NCBI GenBank assembly: GCA_964449995.1
Contig: CAYVBW010000001.1
Coordinates: forward strand, 1-64,000
Reading direction: 5' to 3'
DNA: 64,000 nt
From: CAYVBW01 sp964449995
Lineage (GTDB): Bacteria; Patescibacteriota; Microgenomatia; UBA1400; PJMF01
Positions 1-9,848 of this stretch are shown here, one piece after another (position 1 is the first letter of the stretch; every line of letters begins with the position of its first letter). Below the pieces are notes generated by a model. The model was not told where the DNA came from. It did no database searches and was given only the letters and a program-made list of their open reading frames with translations. The position numbers and the translations under genes were made by a program.

Positions 1-1932
<1,932 letters not shown>

Positions 1933-2075
1933 ATTTGATATTGAATTGAAATTGAACTATTTTGACGATGTTATCTTCACATGTTAAAGAGCGATGCTAC
2001 TTTTTATATATTTTTCGCTCTGGCGGCGCTTTGCGCCGAGATCGCTCAAAATATTAAAAAGATAGCTTTAATTTA

Positions 2076-2097
2076 GTAACTTTTTTAAAAAAGTTAC
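2076..2097. repeat. Perfect 22-nt palindrome in the tRNA-Ala/23S spacer
   Basis: gtaactttttt is followed directly by its exact reverse complement, right after the tRNA-Ala 3' end on the minus strand. In RNA it would form an 11-bp A/U-rich stem without a proper loop. It may take part in spacer processing. A second small hairpin (ggcgctttgcgcc) lies at about 2025-2037, closer to the 23S start. Confidence 0.6.
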
Positions 2098-2101
2098 CTT
2101 G

Positions 2102-2175
2102 TGGACCTGGGGAGATTCGAACTCCCGATCTCTTCGTTGCAAACGAAGCGCTTTAGCCAACTAAGCCACAGGCCC
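2102..2175 (-). tRNA. tRNA-Ala (anticodon UGC)
   Basis: It folds as a full cloverleaf: acceptor GGGCCUG with CAGGUCC, anticodon stem CUUCG/CGAAG with loop UUUGCAA (anticodon UGC), T arm GGGAG/CUCCC with loop UUCGAAU, and discriminator A. CCA is not encoded. It lies about 170 nt upstream of 23S on the same strand, where an internal spacer tRNA normally sits, but here it is the first gene of the transcript. Confidence 0.97.
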
Positions 2176-2474
2176 GAGGCAGCTTATTCTTGCCTTGGGT
2201 TAATACTCTAGTTAAAGTGCGACTAAATCTTAAACTACAAAGAACAAAACTCACAACAGCGAAACGACTATTATACACAAAACAAACAACAGTTGTGTTT
2301 AACTTTTTGAAAACTTTTTGGAGGGAATGCCGCTAGGCGACATTGTCACTTTATGTATCAACTCTAATTCGAGTTAAGTACTAGATATTTTATAAAAAAA
2401 GAAAGAAAGATGCAACTGCAATTTGTGTGCTGAGTCAATACATACTACACACTTAAAAAACCACCTTATTCAGT
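2176..2474. other. Gene-free spacer upstream of the rRNA operon
   Basis: Apart from the probable rRNA promoter I see no gene, tRNA or 16S sequence in this AT-rich stretch. It contains an inverted repeat (aacaacagttgt, about 2286-2297) just upstream of the promoter. Confidence 0.7.
2270..2275 (-). promoter_or_regulatory. Probable -10 box of the tRNA-Ala/23S operon
   Basis: A perfect TATAAT on the minus strand lies about 95 nt upstream of tRNA-Ala. No good -35 hexamer is seen at 16-18 nt. Its position suggests that the rRNA transcript starts at about 2263, in front of tRNA-Ala. Confidence 0.5.
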
Positions 2475-2606
2475 TTACTTTTTATTTTTCTGATTTTTTT
2501 TAGCTTTTTCTGAAAGCATAATTAAAAAATAAACCAAAATTCCAAAAATCAAAATAACAGCAAATCCAAAATTAATCGGTGCGATATTCTCAAGAAAATT
2601 AGTCAT
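2475..2606 (-). CDS. Small single-pass membrane protein (43 aa)
   Basis: This 43-codon frame begins at an ATG that overlaps the TGA stop of the gene before it (ATGA at 2603-2606), a layout typical of translational coupling. The product has one hydrophobic helix (about residues 13-31, with FAVILIFGILVYFLIM) and a Lys-rich cytoplasmic-type tail (SEKAKKNQKNKK). I do not recognise a family. It and the upstream 79-aa protein probably form a two-gene unit of small membrane proteins. The overlap and the clean hydrophobic/basic pattern argue that it is real, although conservation cannot be checked here. Confidence 0.5.
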   Translation of the reverse strand: MTNFLENIAPINFGFAVILIFGILVYFLIMLSEKAKKNQKNKK

Positions 2607-2842
2607 GATTTGCCTTTTAGTAATTTTCCTCCAATATACCACAATAAAGCAGAGCTAACGATACCAGAACCTAGAGTAAAAATGTCAAATTTTTTATCAA
2701 CAAACAAAGGAATCAAGGCCGCAATTATAATTCCTGTCGCTACATCACGAAAAGCACCAGCTGTGTAACGAATCTGCTCGTTAGACAAATCAATGGTTTG
2801 TAGCAAAGCATTAAATTGTTGATTGGTTTTGTCAAAAAACAT
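2603..2842 (-). CDS. Small membrane protein (79 aa), unknown
   Basis: The frame is open up to a TTG at 2935, but the ATG at 2842, preceded by a ggtgat sequence, is the more plausible start and gives 79 residues. The N-terminal half is polar (KTNQQFNALLQTIDLSNEQIRY), followed by two hydrophobic segments (VATGIIIAALIPLFV and IVSSALLWYIGGKLL) and a basic end, so it looks like a hairpin membrane protein. The family is not recognised. It is translationally coupled to the 43-aa membrane protein downstream. It could be holin-like in shape, but nothing phage-related lies nearby. Confidence 0.55.
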   Translation of the reverse strand: MFFDKTNQQFNALLQTIDLSNEQIRYTAGAFRDVATGIIIAALIPLFVDKKFDIFTLGSGIVSSALLWYIGGKLLKGKS

Positions 2843-3019
2843 ATCACCATAATATCGGTTAAAACTGACATCAAACTGACATCTGGGTATTAAACAGCAG
2901 TCAAAAAACAACCTCAACAACTCCACTAGATACAAACTCTCATCTTCGCTATACTAAGTTAAGTAGGTTTCCTGCCCTTTAAACCTCAAGGTAGGTAGTA
3001 TTAAAATGCTTTTTATTTC

Positions 3020-6000
3020 ATGGCTAGCAAAAAGAAGAATATTTCCTATATTTTAAATAAAGTAGTTAAAGGTATTTTGTCTATAGCTAACTATATAGGG
3101 ACTGCCTTTATACAAGTAGTATTGTGGATAGCTGAAGTTATTTGGTGGATAATAAAAAGCTTAGTAATGCTAATAGTAGCTTTGCCTAGTTTATTTAAGA
3201 AAAATAAAAGTAATAGAACTGTATTTAAAAAGGCTTCTTCTAGATCAAGGACTGCCAATCCTTTGCTCAAGCCCTTTGCTGATAAAGATATGAGAAGAAA
3301 ACTCTTGCCTGGACTGGTGGTAGTATTACTATTTTTAGTAGGCTTTGCAGTTTATAGCCTAAGACAAGCACAGGAAACAGAAGCACACTGGTGGGATGAG
3401 ACGTGGCTTTATAGGAGGGCGATTCAAATTAGCAATGATAATGGGGAGGATTTAGAAGACTTTCAAGTAGCTATAACCCTAGATACAGCTGCACTAATAG
3501 CTGAGGGGAAAATGCAAGCAACCTGTGATGATTTAAGGATAACTGATGGAAATGGTAATTTAACCCCTTATTGGGTTCAGTCAAATCCTGGCTGTGATGA
3601 TGAAAATACCCTTGTTTGGATAAAATTACCTATTATTTATGATGGTGAAGGTAATACTACTATCTATCTTTACTACGGCAATGCTTCTGCTGAAACCAAG
3701 AGTAATAATTCATGGATGCCTACAGGAGGCACAATAACAGAATTAACTGATGGATTAGTTCATGCTTTTACTGAAGATGATTCTTTTGAAACACAAACCA
3801 ACCTAATGGCTGATGTGTTAGTGGTAGCGGGGGGTGGGGGTGGAGGGAAAAGACACGGAGGAGGTGGAGGTGCAGGAGGATTGGTTTATGAAAATAATTA
3901 TAGTATTTCTATTGGAAATCATACTATGACTGTTGGTGGAGGTGGGGCAGGCGCTGGTCCAGGCTCTAGTCCGACATCAGCAGAAAACGGTGAAAATTCA
4001 GAAGCATTTAATTTAATCGCTATAGGCGGTGGAGGTGGGGGTTCCTACAATGCTGATGGAGGGGGTACTTCTGCAGAAAACCTTGCTGGAAGCGACGGAG
4101 GGTCTGGTGGTGGTGGGGCCACAAATTCCGGATTCGGTGGATCTGGTACTCCTAACCAAGGAAATGATGGAGGAACTCCAGATACCTCATCTTGGCCAGG
4201 AGCTGGTGGAGGTGGAGCTGGAAGCGCAGGCGAGCCCAACTCTGGAATTACAGGTGGTAGCGGCGGTAGTGGATTATATTTTGGAAACATTTTTGGGGAT
4301 AGTTTTGGAGAAAACGGATTTTTTTCAGGAGGAGGCGGTGGAGCGGCAGGTGGAACCTCTGCAGACAATAACGGTCAAGGTGGTGTGGGAGGGGGGGCTG
4401 ATGGCTCTGAAGGAGATTTACAAGGCAAAGATGGTCAAGTCAATACTGGTGGAGGCGGAGGTGGAGTCAGATCATCATCTTCAGTGGCAAGTATTACTGG
4501 AGGAAACGGCGGTTCCGGGATTGTTTTAATGAAATATCCTACTGAGGACACTCCAAGTATAGAAACAATAGCTACAGAAGAAATCTCCCCCGGCCCGGTG
4601 GCGTATTGGAAATTTGATGAGGGAACGGGAACAACAGCACATGATTCTAGTGGGCAAGGGAATAATGGAACGCTAATAAATAGTCCCACTTGGCAAACAG
4701 AAGACATGTGTGTAGCTGGGAAATGTTTGAAGTTTGATAGAGCTTCTAGTAATTATATCTCTAATACAACTGGGATAACTCTTCAAAATGATTTCAGTTA
4801 TTCTGCTTGGGTAAAAACTGATGAATCAATAAACGCGATAAGGGGTATTGTTAGCAACCACCATCATCCCAATCCTTGCTATGGCGCATCTTTAAATTTA
4901 CACGGCTCGCGCTTCAGGCTTTATGTTGGTGATGGAATGGACAATAGACCAAATTTCACTTTTGGACCCAATATTGAGATTAACCAATGGTATTATGTAT
5001 CTGTGGTGTACGATAGTGGCACTTTTCATTTTTACGTAAACGGCACTAAAACAAACGAAACTTGGACAACAACAGTAGCGCAAAACAGCACCAATTTTGT
5101 AATAGGAAGATGGGCCCCTTCTTATGGAGATTACTACTTTAACGGCCTCATCGATGAAGTCAAAGTCTATCCCTACGCCCGCACCGCTGAACAAATCAAA
5201 GATGACTACGCTGCTGGCATAGCTGGTATTGGAGCAGCCAAAGGTACCACCGCCCTATTTGGCAGCACTAAAGCTGATTTTAAACCTACAGACATAACTG
5301 GTAATGTTTTGTGGCTAGACGCCACCGCTATTTTTGAATTAAACGATAACGATTTAGTCGAAATTTGGCACGATCAAAGTGGAAGTGGTAATCACGCTAC
5401 ACAGTCAGTAACAGAAAATCAGCCTGCCTATAAAACTAATGTCGTTGAAAACAAGCCAGCAATTAAATTCAACACTAATAAAGTTCTATCTTTACCAACC
5501 GAAATTATTCATGATATACCTGGCGCCTCAGTATTTACTGTTGTGAAATACGAAAGTCTTGGTTCTTCAGACAAAACTGTTTTGTATGCTGACAGAAGCG
5601 GAAGCGGAACAGGTGGTCCTATTGTTATTCGAACAAATACTAATAGTAAATATAACCTTGGTAGCCGCAGACGTTCAGGAGAAACTTTCCATAATGCTCT
5701 TTCGAGTAATGACGCCACCACAAATTGGGGTATGCAAGTAGGCATTTTTGACTACCTTAACAGATCAATGATGCAATTCATTAATGGGACTCTTGATGGA
5801 GAAGTCTCAACTGCTTGGGGAGACCCTGATTTAAATAGTACTTTTACAGACACAAACAGAAGATTTGACTTAGGAGCTAGAGGAACAACTCTTTTTCTTG
5901 AGGGCTATATTGCCGAAATCATCATTTACAACACCTCTCTTTCTGAACATGATCGACAAAGAGTTGAGGGTTATTTATCACATAAATGGGGATTATCCGA

Positions 6001-8155
6001 AGATTTACCCATCGAACATCCTTATAAAAACTCGCATCCTCAAAGTGCAGCCACTAGATTGCGAGATCCAGTTGCCTACTGGCGTTTTGATGAGGGGTAT
6101 GGAACAACTACGCATGATTCTGTTGGAAACAATCATGGATCATTAAGTGGCACAACATTGCCCGAATGGATAAACGAAGGAAAAATTGGGAAAGCTTTGG
6201 CTTTTGATGGAGATTATACTGATTGGCAAGACCATCATATCCATACTAACTTTAGTCAAATTACAGATTATCCTTTTACAATAACTGTTTGGGCAAAAAA
6301 CCATAGCCCAAATGATACAAGAATTGCGATCTCATTATATAGAAGTGCTACTCAATATTTTTCTTTAGGGGCTTCCTCTGGAAAATGGACTATACAGGCC
6401 AGAAACACTTCTAATAGGTCCACTAATTCTTCCGTTAACGCAACACAAGACTGGACATTTTTGGTTGCTGTCTTTAATTCTTCAACACACAGGGAGCTCT
6501 ACGTGAACGGAGCAAAGGAAGGAGAGGATAGTCAAGAGGTTCCTTACACAGACCCCACATCAATTTACATTGGAAAACAAAGGCCCGTAGCAGTTGATTA
6601 TGGCCATGGACCTTTGGCCTGGGATGGCCTTATCGACGAAGTCAAAATTTACAACGTTGCCCTCAGCCCAGAAGAAATCCTCCAAGACTACAATCAAGGT
6701 GCTGCCGCCGTCATGGGTGCTATGGGCACCGACGACTCCGGCAATCCCACTCAAACCGCCTCTGCCGAGTACTGCATTCCCGGCGACAGTTCCCACTGTG
6801 CTCCGCCGGTAGCAAGATGGGATTTTGAAGAAGGAAGTGGAACAACTACCCATGATAGAAGTGGAAATAACAATCATGGGACATTAGTTAACAATCCCAC
6901 TTGGATGACCGGAAAGGTGGGAAAGGCGTTGGGGTTTGATGGAAGCGACAGCTACATTAACTCTGGGATAGACGAAAGCTTACAAATTCAAGATGAGATT
7001 ACAATATCTGCTTGGATAAAAATAAAAGGAGATAGTGGGGGTAGTTATTCTGGTATTGTATCAAATACTCCTGCCTCATCTCAATTTAATTATCTACTAG
7101 GAATTAAGGACCAAAACGATAACCCAGTTGCATCTTTCCAGCATAGTAGTGTAGAAAGGCTAGCTCATTCTCAATCTCTTGAAAGAAATAAGTGGTATTT
7201 TTTAACAATGGTAGTGGATAGTTCTCACATACATCTTTATGTAAATGGTAGTAATCCAGAATCAATATCTAAAGGGAGCACTAATTATACATGGAACGAT
7301 ACCATTATTGGAACTTTCAGAACTAATTATTTTAACGGCATCATCGACCAAGTCCGCATTTACGACTACGCCCGCACGCCTGCTCAAATCGCCTGGGATT
7401 ATAATCGCGGCGCTCCAGTTGGCCACTGGAAGTTTGACGAATGCCAAGGCACAACTGCTCACGATGCTTCCGGCAACGAAAACCATGGGACAATAAATAT
7501 TGGAGCTACTGGCTCCCAGACCTCTGCCGGCACCTGTGCTTCGGGTAATTCCGCTCATGCCTGGTATAACGGCAGAGAGGGACGGATAAACAGTGCTATG
7601 AGTTTTGATGGAGCGGATGATTATGTGGATTTAGGAGTTGAAACATTCAGCTACATTAATAATCGAAACCCCGTTTCTGTCCTTGCTTGGGTAAATACAA
7701 CAAATAGAGAACAAAGCTTCGCCGGAATTTTTTCAAAATCCCAAGGAGGTTCTACTACAGCAGTGAGGTTTGACCTTCATTATTATTTTGCAGGAGAAGT
7801 TCTTCATCTGCGACAAAGCATTGGCGACGGATCGAGTACGACTAGTTTGGCCAGAGATATAAATTGGGTGAATAATAACGAGTGGCATTTAGTCGGCATG
7901 ACATGGAATGGGGAAAGTATGAAATTATTTTTAGATGGTAAACAATTAGGCAATTCTGCAACTATCAACCTAGATATTGGACTGTCAACTGCTAGTTGGA
8001 AAATTGGCAGAGCTTTTAATTCTTCGTCTTATTCTTTCCCAGGCCTCATCGACGACGTTCGCATCTATAACTACGCCCTCACTGAATATCAAATCAAGCT
8101 CCTCCACAACGAAGGAGCAGCAGTTAGATTCAGCAACCAATTTCCCTTTCCCTAA
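3020..8155 (+). CDS. Giant anchored surface protein: DUF2341, Gly-rich, LamG repeats
   Basis: A 1711-residue protein. Residues 1-93 are basic with an amphipathic/hydrophobic stretch, followed by a membrane anchor at about 94-115 (LPGLVVVLLFLVGFAVYSL); the rest should be extracellular. About 124-228 (WWDETWLYRRAIQI onward) resembles DUF2341. About 261-504 is very Gly-rich (VLVVAGGGGGG, AIGGGGGGS), like the glycine-rich domains of fibre proteins. Then come LamG/concanavalin-type modules: about 524-733, 1016-1225, 1264-1460 and 1466-1700, each opening with a W.FDEG.GTT.HD motif and closing with a GLIDEV+IY motif, plus a divergent one at about 761-1010 (VLWLDA...GYIAEIIIYN). Such modules usually bind glycans, so adhesion to host or matrix polysaccharide is inferred. 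There is no cleavable signal peptide. The ends of the modules are distinctly richer in C and G than their interiors. Confidence 0.9.
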   Translation: MASKKKNISYILNKVVKGILSIANYIGTAFIQVVLWIAEVIWWIIKSLVMLIVALPSLFKKNKSNRTVFKKASSRSRTANPLLKPFADKDMRRKLLPGLVVVLLFLVGFAVYSLRQAQETEAHWWDETWLYRRAIQISNDNGEDLEDFQVAITLDTAALIAEGKMQATCDDLRITDGNGNLTPYWVQSNPGCDDENTLVWIKLPIIYDGEGNTTIYLYYGNASAETKSNNSWMPTGGTITELTDGLVHAFTEDDSFETQTNLMADVLVVAGGGGGGKRHGGGGGAGGLVYENNYSISIGNHTMTVGGGGAGAGPGSSPTSAENGENSEAFNLIAIGGGGGGSYNADGGGTSAENLAGSDGGSGGGGATNSGFGGSGTPNQGNDGGTPDTSSWPGAGGGGAGSAGEPNSGITGGSGGSGLYFGNIFGDSFGENGFFSGGGGGAAGGTSADNNGQGGVGGGADGSEGDLQGKDGQVNTGGGGGGVRSSSSVASITGGNGGSGIVLMKYPTEDTPSIETIATEEISPGPVAYWKFDEGTGTTAHDSSGQGNNGTLINSPTWQTEDMCVAGKCLKFDRASSNYISNTTGITLQNDFSYSAWVKTDESINAIRGIVSNHHHPNPCYGASLNLHGSRFRLYVGDGMDNRPNFTFGPNIEINQWYYVSVVYDSGTFHFYVNGTKTNETWTTTVAQNSTNFVIGRWAPSYGDYYFNGLIDEVKVYPYARTAEQIKDDYAAGIAGIGAAKGTTALFGSTKADFKPTDITGNVLWLDATAIFELNDNDLVEIWHDQSGSGNHATQSVTENQPAYKTNVVENKPAIKFNTNKVLSLPTEIIHDIPGASVFTVVKYESLGSSDKTVLYADRSGSGTGGPIVIRTNTNSKYNLGSRRRSGETFHNALSSNDATTNWGMQVGIFDYLNRSMMQFINGTLDGEVSTAWGDPDLNSTFTDTNRRFDLGARGTTLFLEGYIAEIIIYNTSLSEHDRQRVEGYLSHKWGLSEDLPIEHPYKNSHPQSAATRLRDPVAYWRFDEGYGTTTHDSVGNNHGSLSGTTLPEWINEGKIGKALAFDGDYTDWQDHHIHTNFSQITDYPFTITVWAKNHSPNDTRIAISLYRSATQYFSLGASSGKWTIQARNTSNRSTNSSVNATQDWTFLVAVFNSSTHRELYVNGAKEGEDSQEVPYTDPTSIYIGKQRPVAVDYGHGPLAWDGLIDEVKIYNVALSPEEILQDYNQGAAAVMGAMGTDDSGNPTQTASAEYCIPGDSSHCAPPVARWDFEEGSGTTTHDRSGNNNHGTLVNNPTWMTGKVGKALGFDGSDSYINSGIDESLQIQDEITISAWIKIKGDSGGSYSGIVSNTPASSQFNYLLGIKDQNDNPVASFQHSSVERLAHSQSLERNKWYFLTMVVDSSHIHLYVNGSNPESISKGSTNYTWNDTIIGTFRTNYFNGIIDQVRIYDYARTPAQIAWDYNRGAPVGHWKFDECQGTTAHDASGNENHGTINIGATGSQTSAGTCASGNSAHAWYNGREGRINSAMSFDGADDYVDLGVETFSYINNRNPVSVLAWVNTTNREQSFAGIFSKSQGGSTTAVRFDLHYYFAGEVLHLRQSIGDGSSTTSLARDINWVNNNEWHLVGMTWNGESMKLFLDGKQLGNSATINLDIGLSTASWKIGRAFNSSSYSFPGLIDDVRIYNYALTEYQIKLLHNEGAAVRFSNQFPFP

Positions 8156-8211
8156 TCCCGATACCTTCCCTTAACCAGCCCTTATAAAACCTTTATAAAA
8201 AACCACCCAAT

Positions 8212-8748
8212 TTAAGCTGCTTCCATTCTTTTTTCTGCTGCTGCATATTCTGCTGTAATTTTTTTAAAAAATTGCATTAAAAAGCCATTTTCTGGAATTG
8301 GATTACTAGGGTTGTCAAATATAGCACCACTCTTAACTAAAAATTTATCTAGCTCTTGATTTGCCAAATTTCTCAACTCTGCGTCTGTCTGCCTCATCCC
8401 ATATCTAATCAACCAATACTCTACAACTAACCCTAAATTACCCTCAGGGTCAATTAATAACTGCTCTATTTCTTGCTTTAATGCTTTTCTTTTGGGATCT
8501 GCTAGCTCCTTATCCTTCTCTAAACTTAATAAAAATTCACTAGCAAATTCATCTAAAAAAATTTTAAACTCTGTATATAGCTCTTGCGAAATGGGTTCAA
8601 TTTTTGCCTGAAATTCTTCAGACACAGAAAATAAAGAGTTTGAAAAAAAATCAATTGGAACATCAGGGGTAAGCCAAAATTGTTCTTCTCTATTAATTTT
8701 GGCCACTGCTCTTTGAGGACGCGATAACTCTCTTTCTTGAGAGTTCAT
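8212..8748 (-). CDS. Hypothetical cytoplasmic protein (178 aa)
   Basis: The protein is acidic and mostly helical in character, with no signal peptide or membrane segment. It contains several Glu/Lys-rich stretches (SLEKDKELADPKRKALKQEIEQL). I recognise no domain. It starts at ATG 8748 without a clear Shine-Dalgarno sequence and is followed by the convergent end of the LamG gene. The next gene on the same strand starts about 40 nt upstream, so they may be co-transcribed. The long open frame and normal composition support a real gene. Confidence 0.6.
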   Translation of the reverse strand: MNSQERELSRPQRAVAKINREEQFWLTPDVPIDFFSNSLFSVSEEFQAKIEPISQELYTEFKIFLDEFASEFLLSLEKDKELADPKRKALKQEIEQLLIDPEGNLGLVVEYWLIRYGMRQTDAELRNLANQELDKFLVKSGAIFDNPSNPIPENGFLMQFFKKITAEYAAAEKRMEAA

Positions 8749-8789
8749 GTTTTAGTTATATTTATTAATCTATAATTCTATCAATACAA

Positions 8790-9425
8790 TTACTCTACAC
8801 TCTCCAACTTAACTCCAATTTTTTCTAACACTTTTCTATTCTTTTCTGCCACTTCTTCTCCTAAAACTCCTCCTTTTTGTGCTACTAATTTTAAAGGAAC
8901 CTTGCTTATCTTTTGATAAAATTCCACCTGCTGTTTAATAACTTTTTCTACCAATGGTTTTTTGGCTTCATTCACCCAATCTGCTGAGATTAAATATTGA
9001 CCCAAATTATAAACTTGTTCACCTCCACCTAAAGTAAAACAAATTTTGTTTGCCAAGTGCATGCCTTTGGGGCGAACCATGTGCCCTTTAATTCCAAATT
9101 CCAGTTCTTTTGGGTCTTCAAATTCTAAGAAACCTGTATAAAGTAGTTTTTCTTGATCCGCCAAAGCTTGAATATGTTGCTGAGCCATGGCGTTAATCTC
9201 ATCCCAATCCTTCAACTCAAGTTTTTCTTTGATCCAATCACTCTGAGAAGAAGCGGCAATATTTATTTTTCCTGGAAATAGTTTGTCTAAAATTTTTACC
9301 ACCTCACTAAAACCATCCAGCTCATACCCAGATCCTGCAAAACCAAGACGAATGCCTTCGTTAATCTGCACGCCTTCATCACTATCAGTGATGACATATC
9401 TTGAAGGGGTGTTTTGTTTTGCCAT
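8790..9425 (-). CDS. Hypothetical protein (211 aa)
   Basis: The frame extends to a TTG at 9458, but the ATG at 9425 (MAKQNTPSRYVITDSDEG) is the likelier start. The product is soluble, alpha/beta in character, with no transmembrane segments. Visible features are a Gly-rich bend (GFAGSGYELDGF) and a KICFTLGGGEQVYNLGQYL stretch; I cannot match them to a family. It is followed by the 178-aa unknown gene and preceded by a 50-aa frame whose first residues (MAKQ) are similar, so the three may form one operon of unknown role. Confidence 0.6.
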   Translation of the reverse strand: MAKQNTPSRYVITDSDEGVQINEGIRLGFAGSGYELDGFSEVVKILDKLFPGKINIAASSQSDWIKEKLELKDWDEINAMAQQHIQALADQEKLLYTGFLEFEDPKELEFGIKGHMVRPKGMHLANKICFTLGGGEQVYNLGQYLISADWVNEAKKPLVEKVIKQQVEFYQKISKVPLKLVAQKGGVLGEEVAEKNRKVLEKIGVKLESVE

Positions 9426-9489
9426 GTTAAAAAATTCTTTAATATCAGGGCAGAGCAAAAAATAACTGACAATTTTATCTAGCTAATCA

Positions 9490-9642
9490 TTATTCAACCA
9501 TTGACTGTACTGCCTGCAGATATTGCTTCATTTCTTGTTCTACCTTTTCCCAATCTCCTTCAGCTTCACGAATAGCATTAAATAACAAGTCCATATCTAT
9601 TAATAGCTGATCATCAGTGACAATCATTCTCTGTTTAGCCAT
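9490..9642 (-). CDS. Small hypothetical protein (50 aa)
   Basis: An ATG-started frame encoding a strongly acidic, helical peptide (MAKQRMIVTDDQLLIDMDLL, then REAEGDWEKVEQEMKQYLQAVQSMVE). There is no membrane segment. It lies 64 nt upstream of the 211-aa unknown gene on the same strand. The amphipathic pattern suggests a real small protein, possibly an antitoxin-like or adaptor peptide, but there is no partner evidence for either. Confidence 0.45.
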   Translation of the reverse strand: MAKQRMIVTDDQLLIDMDLLFNAIREAEGDWEKVEQEMKQYLQAVQSMVE

Positions 9643-9702
9643 AAGCTTATTATATCATGCAAGGGAGGGGAAAGACAGGCAGGGGGGCTGTGGTGGGAGT
9701 TT

Positions 9703-9848
9703 GTGGTGTCTGGTATTTAGTATTGGAGGGTTACGGTATTTAGTATTTGGTATTTGGTATAACAACCAGAGTGGTTGATTTACCTTAAGTGGCATTGAAA
9801 AAAACTAATTGTTTGTTAACCTTGTTAGGTATTGATACCAAATACCAC
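9703..9848. repeat. Short degenerate GTATTTAGTATT-type repeats
   Basis: Several imperfect copies of (g)gtatttagtatt / gtatttggtatt lie between 9703 and 9765, with an inverted copy (gataccaaatacc) at about 9834-9846. A similar motif recurs upstream of the S1 gene (11433-11452) and at about 32242. They look like simple, slippage-prone intergenic sequence. Confidence 0.4.

Noticed and set aside
4029..4707. Long ORFs in other frames and on the minus strand opposite the Gly-rich region
   Set aside because: They are shadows of the GGN codon runs (Pro-rich on the other strand) and overlap the clear LamG gene frame.
3020..8155. A diversity-generating retroelement acting on the LamG modules
   Set aside because: No reverse transcriptase or template repeat was seen in the window; the modules differ along their whole length and not only at adenines.
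9703..9848. Short AT-rich repeats that look like a CRISPR remnant
   Set aside because: The units are about 12 nt, irregular, without spacers of even length and no cas genes are near.
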